The translations under genes were made by a program, and so were the position numbers. 64,000 nucleotides of DNA from Chryseobacterium daeguense DSM 19388 (GTDB lineage Bacteria; Bacteroidota; Bacteroidia; Flavobacteriales; Weeksellaceae): contig NZ_AUMT01000014.1 of NCBI RefSeq assembly GCF_000430825.1, positions 46,982-110,981 of the forward strand, in the 5' to 3' direction. Under the pieces are notes generated by a model. It saw only the letters and a program-made list of their open reading frames with translations, searched no databases and was not told where the DNA came from. Shown here piece after piece: positions 26,231 to 33,538 of the stretch. Numbering within the stretch: position 1 is the first letter of the stretch; each line of letters opens with the position of its first letter.

Positions 26231-29218
26231 TCATTTTTTTAGAAGAATTTTTACGATAGTACCTTTCGGGATATTTTCCTGGAAGCTTATGACTGCATCT
26301 ATTTTTTTACTCAGCTGAATAACCATATGCAGACCCAGCCCGTAGTTTTTGAATATAAAATTTTCTGTCCCCACACTCTCAAAAACCTGAGAGTAATACT
26401 TTATCTGGCTTTGTGACATCCCTTTTCCTGTGTCAAAGATACCAATTTCAACTTGATTATTTTTTTCGGCTGTTTTTATCTGTATTTCACCTTCTCCCGT
26501 ATTTTTCACGGCATTATCGATGAGGTTGTGAACAATGGCGGAGAGAATGTTTTTATTCGATCTTATCATAAGGCCCGGATCACAAAGATTTGTAATCATT
26601 GTATGATGGGAAAATGCCATTTCTTCAAACAGAAGCTTTTTATCCTCCACAATGCTCCAGACAGAAAATGCCTCATCATCCATTACTTTTTCTTCTTTAT
26701 ACAATTCGGTGTATTCTTTAAGGCCTAAAGTAAATTTAAAAAGCTGTTCCGAGGTTTTATAAATGCTGTCAAAATATTTTTTCTGAACATTGGCATCTTC
26801 GGCTTCGCTCAGCTTCTGGGAAAGCAGGGAAATAAAGCGTACCGGAGTGGTTATATCATGGCTGATGCTTTCCATGATTTTCTGCTGATATTCGGATTCA
26901 TTTTTAAGCTGGATTCTTGTTTTTTCAAGGTTTTCGCTGGTCTCCCGAAGCTCCATATTCTTGTTGCGCAGGTTACTTTTCAGTTTTTTGTTTTTACTGC
27001 TCAGGAAATTGGTACGCATCTGTATAATGATTATAATGCAGACGATTCCCAATAATGCAATAAGACCTTTGAACCATAAAGTTTCATAAAAAAACGGAAC
27101 GATTTCAATATGAATTTTTTTATAGGCAAACTCACCATTTTCGGAGATTAAAAAACGAACCAGAAGGCTGTAATTTCCCGGGCCAACATTATTTAAAATG
27201 AATTTCCTGTCCTGCTTTATTTCTTCCCAGTTTTCATTTCTGTTATGAAGCAGCCTGCTTTCCACATAAACATTTTCTATATTCTGATAATAGGGAATAT
27301 CCAGGAAAATATCAGCCGTTTTATAATCGCTTTTTAGGCGGAGTGTATCCTTAAAATAGATTATTTTCTTCCCAAGCCTGGCTCTTTCTATAAAAAGCTG
27401 ATTTTTTTTAGGGTAATGGGTTTTAATTTCACCAGGTTTAAAAAATACAAAACCTTCCATGGACGGAAATACGAACTCCCCGTTATCAAGGACATTTCCG
27501 CTGGGATTAGACCGCCCGTTGAATTCATTATTCAGAAAACCGTTTTCTTTCGTATAGCGGTACCAGGTGACTTTTGTATTCTTATTTGCCACATAATCCA
27601 ACAGAATTTTTTTAGATACTTTGAATAATCCGTTATTGGAAGAGATCCAGAAAAAGCCTTTCTGATCTTCAAGAATATGGTGCGCATCGGCAATATATCC
27701 GTCTTTATCATAGGGCAATGCAATCAGCCTTTCGCCTTTTAAAAGATGAATACCTTTTCCATAGGTCAGTACCCAAAGATTCCCGTCTTTAGTTCTCTGG
27801 ACTTGTTTTACTACCCATCCTTTGGCAAGGTGTTTTAAGATTTTACGTTCAGAAAGAGAAACAACAAAAAGGCCGTTTCCAGTAGCTATATATAATTGAT
27901 CATTATCAGCAGCCGTTATGCTAAAAATATAATCTTTAAATCTGAAAGTATTTTTAGGATGCTTAAGCTTGTCATTAGGATAGATATACAGATAATAGTA
28001 ATTAAATTTAGTATCTGCCATACTTATAGCGTAATATTTACCCGCCTTAAAAATATCCTGAACTTTTCTTTCAGTAAAGCTTATAGAATCACTGGTAGCA
28101 TATCCTGTAGATTTATACAGTTTCTTAATTTTATAAAACTGCGTATATAAAAGGTTGTTAGAGTCATCATAAATAAGGCAGCGCTTATCTGCTTTAGCAT
28201 CTGAAGAAAATATTTTATTTACTTTATCTCTGGAAAACTCAAATCCTTGTTTGGTAATAATGGAGCTTTGAGTAAACGGTTGCGCTTCATATACCACTTC
28301 ACCTGTAAACGGAATATTTTTCTGAGGAGTATAAAAATTGGATAGGCTTACGATATTCAATCCTTTAACTACATTTCCGAGATACAGCTTGTTAGATTCA
28401 TCATCATAAAACATACAGTACAATAATTCTTTTTCGATATTTTTATATTCTATCAAAAAAGAAAGCGCCGGTTTCCCGTTTTTTATTTTACTTATATAAA
28501 TATTTCCTTTATTGATTATAAAGGTTTGCTTAGTACCCTGATGCCAGTAAATTTTTGTTTTAGGGTCATTGTATAATGAAGGCTGGTTGTCATAAGAGAC
28601 TTTCCCTTTATTAAAAATAATGGTTCTCCTGTTCTCAGGGTCCCCTATGTAAACTATATCATTGAACTCAAATGCATTTCCGAGTAGTTTCAAAGGAAAA
28701 TTTTCCGCAATTTTTTTTTTTGCTCCTTTTCCAACGGCATACTTTACTTTTTTACCATCAAAAAAATAGGTTTCCGAATTCGTTTTAATGTAATAAGAAT
28801 CTATATCCGGAAAGAAATTATTGATAAAACTGTTTTTGTAAAATCTTTTGTATTGCTTCCCGTTTTGTATAAAATACGTTCTGGATACTTTTGTATGAGG
28901 TAATTGTATTGTTCTGTCTTTAATTAAAATACACTCCTCTTCCCAATTGTTAAAAATAATGATGCCGTCTTTTCCGTATCCTAAAAAGTCCTTAAAACTT
29001 ACATTTTTAAGCTTATTATCGTACTGAAGAAACTGTACTCCGTCATATCTTAAAATACCGCTGTCTGTTGCCAGCCAGATAAAACCATAATTATCTTTGG
29101 TGATATCTTTTACACTGTTTTGGGGCAGTCCCTGGTCCATGCCGTACCACCGGGAAGTGTAGCGCTGGGCATGAAAAAGTAGCGGAAAAAATATAAAAAT
29201 AAAGTAACAGAACTTCAT
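26231..29218 (-). CDS. hybrid-type two-component sensor histidine kinase with periplasmic beta-propeller
   Basis: 995 residues from the ATG giving MKFCYFIFIFFPLLFHAQ, a signal peptide; a GTG ten codons upstream is possible. The periplasmic part opens with SRWYGMDQGLPQNSVKDITKD, the usual first blade of the two-component-regulator propeller, and continues as repeats (GFIWLATDSGILRYDG, FWISSNNGLFKV) into a Y_Y_Y-like domain (NVGPGNYSLLVRFL). One membrane helix (LIALLGIVCIIIIIQM) leads to a coiled coil, a histidine box (SISHDITTPVRFIS) and an ATPase domain (NLIDNAVKNTGEG, GIFDTGKGM). It ends there, with no receiver or AraC domain; the output is the separate regulator at 25600. Confidence 0.9.
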   Translation of the reverse strand: MKFCYFIFIFFPLLFHAQRYTSRWYGMDQGLPQNSVKDITKDNYGFIWLATDSGILRYDGVQFLQYDNKLKNVSFKDFLGYGKDGIIIFNNWEEECILIKDRTIQLPHTKVSRTYFIQNGKQYKRFYKNSFINNFFPDIDSYYIKTNSETYFFDGKKVKYAVGKGAKKKIAENFPLKLLGNAFEFNDIVYIGDPENRRTIIFNKGKVSYDNQPSLYNDPKTKIYWHQGTKQTFIINKGNIYISKIKNGKPALSFLIEYKNIEKELLYCMFYDDESNKLYLGNVVKGLNIVSLSNFYTPQKNIPFTGEVVYEAQPFTQSSIITKQGFEFSRDKVNKIFSSDAKADKRCLIYDDSNNLLYTQFYKIKKLYKSTGYATSDSISFTERKVQDIFKAGKYYAISMADTKFNYYYLYIYPNDKLKHPKNTFRFKDYIFSITAADNDQLYIATGNGLFVVSLSERKILKHLAKGWVVKQVQRTKDGNLWVLTYGKGIHLLKGERLIALPYDKDGYIADAHHILEDQKGFFWISSNNGLFKVSKKILLDYVANKNTKVTWYRYTKENGFLNNEFNGRSNPSGNVLDNGEFVFPSMEGFVFFKPGEIKTHYPKKNQLFIERARLGKKIIYFKDTLRLKSDYKTADIFLDIPYYQNIENVYVESRLLHNRNENWEEIKQDRKFILNNVGPGNYSLLVRFLISENGEFAYKKIHIEIVPFFYETLWFKGLIALLGIVCIIIIIQMRTNFLSSKNKKLKSNLRNKNMELRETSENLEKTRIQLKNESEYQQKIMESISHDITTPVRFISLLSQKLSEAEDANVQKKYFDSIYKTSEQLFKFTLGLKEYTELYKEEKVMDDEAFSVWSIVEDKKLLFEEMAFSHHTMITNLCDPGLMIRSNKNILSAIVHNLIDNAVKNTGEGEIQIKTAEKNNQVEIGIFDTGKGMSQSQIKYYSQVFESVGTENFIFKNYGLGLHMVIQLSKKIDAVISFQENIPKGTIVKILLKK

Positions 29219-29336
29219 TAATATCGAGTTAGTTGTTAGTTTTAACACAAAGATATTGACATTTTGCGTAAAAAATTCTACAGTATATCAAATTTTCATT
29301 ACATTTTACCGTTAAGCGATTGTAAGAAAAACAATA

Positions 29337-29356
29337 TGTAACAAGTGCTTGTTACA
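29337..29356. promoter_or_regulatory. perfect 20-bp palindrome TGTAACAAGTGCTTGTTACA
   Basis: Perfectly self-complementary. It may be an operator between promoter C and the kinase gene. Alternatively, as RNA on the minus strand it forms a stem followed by TATTGTTTTTC and could act as a terminator or attenuator. Confidence 0.55.
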
Positions 29357-29373
29357 GGTTAAGTCTCAATATT

Positions 29374-29463
29374 TTAGTATTTAAAGAATAAATGTTGTAA
29401 TTTAAACTTTGCTGAAGATTTCAGCTTTGCCCGCAGCAAAAGGCGGAAAGAGATATTTTTCAT
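29374..29463 (-). CDS. possible small basic peptide (29 residues)
   Basis: ATG at 29463, 17 bp after the -7 element of promoter C. It encodes a Lys/Leu/Phe-rich peptide beginning MKNISFRLLLRAKLKSS and ending LQHLFFKY before TAA. The palindrome at 29337-29356 follows 17 bp after the stop and could close a small transcription unit. Support is positional only. Confidence 0.3.
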   Translation of the reverse strand: MKNISFRLLLRAKLKSSAKFKLQHLFFKY

Positions 29464-29480
29464 CGATTTGTATTTATAGT

Positions 29481-29560
29481 CAAAAGTATAAATTACTTTT
29501 TGACGATCGTAGTAGGGGCTGTCATAAAAACACTACAACTTTGTACCCATATTACTACAA
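29481..29560 (-). promoter_or_regulatory. tandem-dyad promoter C (sensor kinase side)
   Basis: Minus-strand -7 element TACTTTTG at 29481-29488, a 30-bp gap, then dyads 29519-29538 (CTGTCA-TAAAAACA-CTACAA, left half degenerate) and 29541-29560 (TTGTAC-CCATATTA-CTACAA), 22 bp apart. Spacing is identical to promoters A and B. Confidence 0.8.
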
Positions 29561-29577
29561 AGCCTGTTTTATGATTA

Positions 29578-29871
29578 TTATAAATACTCTTTGGGAACAG
29601 AAATATTGTTCTGCTTCATGTATTCCAGAAGATCATGATATTTTTCTTCATAATCACCGGTATCGCATTTGTGCGAGATGCTGCAGATATCAGAAGGTTT
29701 TATTTCTAAAATATCCGAAATCCTGGTAAGGATATCCAGATTTATTTTTACTTTAGAATTCTCAATATCAGAATATGCTTTCTGTGAAATACCCATTTCA
29801 AAAGCCATATATTCCTGAGTAAAATCCTTACTTCTCCTTATTTTCCTGATGTTTTGACCGCATATTTTCAT
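29578..29871 (-). CDS. XRE-family helix-turn-helix regulator
   Basis: 97 residues from the ATG giving MKICGQNIRKIRRSK. The HTH spans about residues 5-60: FTQEYMAFEMGISQKAYSDIENSK then LDILTRISDILEI. The C-terminal tail is short and acidic, with no sensor domain. The 29 open codons upstream start beyond the likely -7 element and were not used. It lies upstream of the kinase/regulator operon on the same strand with the tandem dyads between them, so it is a second candidate to bind those sites. Confidence 0.85.
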   Translation of the reverse strand: MKICGQNIRKIRRSKDFTQEYMAFEMGISQKAYSDIENSKVKINLDILTRISDILEIKPSDICSISHKCDTGDYEEKYHDLLEYMKQNNISVPKEYL

Positions 29872-29928
29872 CGTATTCCGTTTTAGTAGTTTTCGGTATA
29901 CTTTAGAAGTATATCTATTAGACTTACA

Positions 29929-29936
29929 CAAAGTTA
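29929..29936 (-). promoter_or_regulatory. candidate -7 element for the XRE gene
   Basis: Minus-strand TAACTTTG, a perfect TAnnTTTG match, about 57 bp upstream of the ATG at 29871. It is back-to-back with a forward element at 29942. Confidence 0.45.
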
Positions 29937-29941
29937 GTGAA

Positions 29942-29949
29942 TACCTTTG
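29942..29949 (+). promoter_or_regulatory. candidate -7 element for ccoNO
   Basis: Forward TACCTTTG, a perfect TAnnTTTG match, 117 bp before the ccoNO ATG. No TTG -33 element is visible. Only 5 bp separate it from the XRE -7 element, so the two promoters could compete. Confidence 0.4.
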
Positions 29950-30066
29950 GCAAAACATTATACACGCTACATGATATTTATTTTTTATTAAAATTAAGTT
30001 TAAAAACGAGCTTAAATCTTGATTTTAAAAGAAAATAATTCACCTCAGTACAACACTATTGGAATT

Positions 30067-32346
30067 ATGGAGACGCAACAATTTAATTATGACAATAATA
30101 TTGTCAGGGCATTCCTCTATGCTACGATTGCATTTGGTTTAGTAGGCTTTTTACTAGGGCTTACTGCTGCATTAATGCTTTTTTATCCTGAGCTTCCGGA
30201 ATTCTTATTCGGGACAGACGATACCACCATAAAAAGTCTTGCTTCGGGAAACATCCAGGGACTGATTAATACACAGGGAGCCTTGGGATTCGGGAGAATC
30301 AGAATGCTTCATACCAGTGCGGTGATTTTCGCTTTTGTATGTAATTCTTTTTTCTGCGGGGCTTATTACAGCATGCAGAGACTTCTGAAAACAAGAATGT
30401 ACAGCGATACCCTTTCATGGATTCATTTCTGGACCTGGCAGATCATGATCATCAGCGTTGTCATCACTTTCTTAATGGGAATCAATACCTCAAAAGAATA
30501 TGCAGAGCACGAGTGGCCTATTGATATTTTAATTACCATTTCGTGGGTGGTTTTCGGGATCAATATGTTTGGAACCATTGCAAAACGGAGAGTAAGGCAT
30601 TTGTATGTTGCCATCTGGTTTTATGTAGGAACCTGGCTGGCTGTGGCAATGCTTCACATTTTTAATAACCTTGAGGTTCCGTTATCTTTCACAAGCTGGA
30701 AATCCTATTCTGTTTATGCAGGAGCAAAAGATGCTTTGGTTCAGTGGTGGTACGGTCACAATGCGGTAGCATTCGTTCTTACAACGCCCGTTCTTGGATT
30801 AATGTATTATTTCCTTCCAAAAGCGGCAGACAGACCTGTATTTTCCTATAAATTATCCATTATTCACTTCTGGTCGCTGATCTTCGTTTACCTTTGGGCC
30901 GGGCCGCATCACTTGCAGTATACTGCGCTTCCCGCTTGGGCTCAGGCAGTGGGTACAGGTTTCTCCATCATGCTGATTGCACCGTCATGGGGAGGAATGC
31001 TGAACGGACTTTTAACCCTGAGAGGCGCCTGGGACAAAGTAAGGGAAAATCCAATCCTGAAGTTCTTCGTAGTGGCAGTAACCTGCTACGGAATGGCAAC
31101 TTTTGAAGGTCCGCTTTTAGCTACAAAATCATTAAACAAAATAGGACATTATACAGACTGGGTAATAGGCCACGTACACATCGGGGCACTAGGTTGGAAC
31201 GGCTTTATGGCTTTCGGAATTGTGTATTACCTCATCCCGATCATGTGGAGAACCCCGCTTTGGTCTAAAAAACTGGCCAACTGGCACTTCTGGCTGGGAA
31301 CTTTAGGAATTATTTTCTATGCTGTTCCTATGTATATTTCAGGATTCACTCAGGGATTAATGTGGAAGCAATTCAATCCGGACGGGACTTTGGTTTGGAA
31401 AAACTGGCTGGATACCGTAACTGCAATCATTCCTTATTTTAAAATGAGATTTTTAGGCGGTGTATTTTATCTTTCAGGAGCTGTATTAATGGTGGTGAAT
31501 GTTATCAAAACCGTTAGAGCCGGATCTTTTCAGAAAGACGTTCCTGCACAGGCACCAGCTTTAGCGAACATCGGAACGGCAAGAAAAGAAGGCGAAGGAT
31601 TCCACCTATGGCTGGAAAGAACTCCCAAATTATTGGCCATTTTAGCATTCATTACGGTTGCTGTCGGAGGTTTGGTTGAGATAATTCCTACCTTAACATT
31701 AAAGCAAAGTGTTCCTACCATCACAGCGGTAAAACCCTATTCTCCACTGGAGCTTGAAGGAAGAGACCTTTACATCAGAGAAGGCTGTAACTCCTGCCAT
31801 TCACAGATGATAAGACCTTTCCGTGACGAAATTGTAAGGTTTGAAGGTAAAAACGGACAGTATTCCAAAGCAGGCGAATTCATCTACGACAGGCCGTTTC
31901 TTTGGGGGTCAAAAAGAACAGGCCCGGATCTTCACAGAGAAGGCGGCAGAAATCCGGATTCCTGGCACTTTAAGCATATGTATAACCCAAGAATCACATC
32001 TGCAGGTTCCATTATGCCTCGTTTCCCTTGGTTGATTACCAATCAGTTAGATAAAACACAAATGGTGGATAAAATGAAATTAATGAAAAATTATTTCGAT
32101 GTTCCTTATACAAAAGCTGAAATAGATTCTGCAAACCAATGGGCAGATAATCAGGCCAAAGGTATTGTAAAAAGAATTTATTCTGAGGCTAAAGATGTAA
32201 AAGACCAGGTAGAAAAAGACCGTGCAGCCAAAGGAGCGTCATTTGTCCCGCTGGAACAGAGAGAAATCGTAGCAATGATCGCCTATCTGCAAAGATTGGG
32301 AACCGACATTAAAACCACGCAGATCAAAACTGCAAGTGCAGAATAA
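30067..32346 (+). CDS. ccoNO: cbb3-type cytochrome c oxidase, fused subunits I and II
   Basis: 759 residues from the ATG giving METQQFNYDNNIVRAFLY; an in-frame TTG at 30019 was not used. Residues 1 to about 500 are CcoN with about 12 membrane helices and heme/copper ligand histidines (RMLHTSAVIFAF, WWYGHNAVAFVL, GPHHLQYTALP, VIGHVHIGALGWNG). The C-terminal part is CcoO, with one heme c site (EGCNSCHSQMIRPF) and the axial methionine region IMPRFPWL. The fusion is common in Bacteroidetes. It reduces oxygen at high affinity and pumps protons in the inner membrane. Confidence 0.95.
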   Translation: METQQFNYDNNIVRAFLYATIAFGLVGFLLGLTAALMLFYPELPEFLFGTDDTTIKSLASGNIQGLINTQGALGFGRIRMLHTSAVIFAFVCNSFFCGAYYSMQRLLKTRMYSDTLSWIHFWTWQIMIISVVITFLMGINTSKEYAEHEWPIDILITISWVVFGINMFGTIAKRRVRHLYVAIWFYVGTWLAVAMLHIFNNLEVPLSFTSWKSYSVYAGAKDALVQWWYGHNAVAFVLTTPVLGLMYYFLPKAADRPVFSYKLSIIHFWSLIFVYLWAGPHHLQYTALPAWAQAVGTGFSIMLIAPSWGGMLNGLLTLRGAWDKVRENPILKFFVVAVTCYGMATFEGPLLATKSLNKIGHYTDWVIGHVHIGALGWNGFMAFGIVYYLIPIMWRTPLWSKKLANWHFWLGTLGIIFYAVPMYISGFTQGLMWKQFNPDGTLVWKNWLDTVTAIIPYFKMRFLGGVFYLSGAVLMVVNVIKTVRAGSFQKDVPAQAPALANIGTARKEGEGFHLWLERTPKLLAILAFITVAVGGLVEIIPTLTLKQSVPTITAVKPYSPLELEGRDLYIREGCNSCHSQMIRPFRDEIVRFEGKNGQYSKAGEFIYDRPFLWGSKRTGPDLHREGGRNPDSWHFKHMYNPRITSAGSIMPRFPWLITNQLDKTQMVDKMKLMKNYFDVPYTKAEIDSANQWADNQAKGIVKRIYSEAKDVKDQVEKDRAAKGASFVPLEQREIVAMIAYLQRLGTDIKTTQIKTASAE

Positions 32347-32363
32347 TTAAAGCTAAAATTAAA

Positions 32364-33251
32364 ATGAAAACAAGAACCCCGATATCAGTATACATCCTTC
32401 TCACAGTAGGTTTGACGATCATGGCGTTCGAGATGTTCGCACACGATTCAGGATATTTTTCTTCACCTTTTTTCTGGGGGTTGATGCTGATTGCCGTTAT
32501 TCTCCTTCTTATTATGAATTCTATTGGAGATCTTATCGAAAATCAGACGTTCAGCAAATTATCCGATGAAGAAAAAGCACAATATATAAAAGAAAAAAAC
32601 ACACCTTATTTTCAGAAACTTTGGAATTCGGCTTTCAAAAAACAGTCGGCTACAGAAGAAAAAGATATTCTTATTGATCATGGCTTTGACGGGATTACAG
32701 AGCTCGACAATTCACTTCCTAAATGGTGGATCGGCTTATTTTATTTCGGATTTATTTTCTGTGGAGTATATATGCTGGCTTTTGCATTCACAGATTATGC
32801 CCATCCGGAAGCAGAACTGAATGCAGAAACAAAAACAATGCTTGCTTCAATAGCAGAATATGAAAAAAATGCACCCCAGATCAATCTGGAATCTGCAAAA
32901 TACAGCGCAGACAACATTGCGGAAGGTCAGGAATTATTCAAAACAAACTGCGTAACCTGCCACGGAGAAGGCGGAAAGGGAGGCATCGGCCCAAACCTTA
33001 CAGATAGACACTGGATTAATATTAAAGAAAAAAGTTTATTCAAAAATGTATTCTGGATGCTTGAAAACGGATCCCCGAACAACCCTACCATGAGGCCTTT
33101 CATCAAAGAAGGAACTATTACAGGAAGAGATGCCGAAAAAATTGCGGCGTATGTCTATCATATCAATCAGGAGACAGCACCCATCACTACGGCTCAGGGA
33201 GGTGCTGCACCACAGGGCCGGGAAGCCCGATGGGAAACTGGAAATCAGTAG
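32364..33251 (+). CDS. ccoP: cbb3-type cytochrome c oxidase subunit III, single heme
   Basis: 295 residues, 17 bp after ccoNO. Two N-terminal membrane helices (ISVYILLTVGLTIMAFEMF and FFWGLMLIAVILLLIMN), then a CcoP/FixP-like helix after SLPKWWIGLFYFGF, and a periplasmic cytochrome c domain with one CxxCH (CVTCHGEGGKGGIGPNL) and a later methionine (PTMRPF). Proteobacterial CcoP carries two hemes; only one site is present here. It feeds electrons to the CcoNO core. No ccoS, ccoG or ccoI assembly gene is adjacent. Confidence 0.93.
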   Translation: MKTRTPISVYILLTVGLTIMAFEMFAHDSGYFSSPFFWGLMLIAVILLLIMNSIGDLIENQTFSKLSDEEKAQYIKEKNTPYFQKLWNSAFKKQSATEEKDILIDHGFDGITELDNSLPKWWIGLFYFGFIFCGVYMLAFAFTDYAHPEAELNAETKTMLASIAEYEKNAPQINLESAKYSADNIAEGQELFKTNCVTCHGEGGKGGIGPNLTDRHWINIKEKSLFKNVFWMLENGSPNNPTMRPFIKEGTITGRDAEKIAAYVYHINQETAPITTAQGGAAPQGREARWETGNQ

Positions 33252-33278
33252 AATTTTTTATCTCAACATAACCATGCC

Positions 33279-33370
33279 AAGCCCCCTTTTTAATTTGAAC
33301 TAACATTTGATTTCATTTTTTCTAAACCTTTTCAACATTAAAAAAATGATAGAAAAGGGGGGCTTTTTTA
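33279..33370 (+). terminator. long-loop inverted repeat after ccoP
   Basis: AAGCCCCCTTTTT at 33279-33291 pairs with AAAAGGGGGGCTT at 33353-33365, followed by TTTTT. The loop is about 60 nt, longer than in ordinary terminators. It could be a terminator or the 3' end of a small RNA. Confidence 0.55.
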
Positions 33371-33511
33371 AGAATTAAATCCTCGCTTTGGCTGTTTCAT
33401 CAACTATTCACTTGACAATTACTAAACTAAATTCCATAAATTGGCAGTCAAGGCAGGGTTTTTGTATTCGCAATGGGTACCAAAACAGATTTATAATAAA
33501 AATAGTATTAT

Positions 33512-33519
33512 TATATTTG
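33512..33519 (+). promoter_or_regulatory. candidate -7 element for tamB
   Basis: TATATTTG, a perfect TAnnTTTG match, 19 bp before the TTG start codon at 33539. No -33 element is visible. It supports the unusual TTG start. Confidence 0.45.
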
Positions 33520-33538
33520 TTCTAAAACCCAAACACTC

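Larger units (their letters stand above)
29219..29577. other. 359-bp regulatory intergenic region upstream of the sensor kinase
   Basis: Contains tandem-dyad promoter C at 29481-29560, a 29-codon ORF at 29374-29463, a 20-bp palindrome at 29337-29356 and a second possible kinase -7 element, TATCTTTG, on the minus strand at 29248-29255. Confidence 0.6.

Noticed and set aside
29872..29958. N-terminal extension of the XRE regulator
   Set aside because: The added residues are not HTH-like and would place the start codon upstream of the likely -7 element at 29929-29936.
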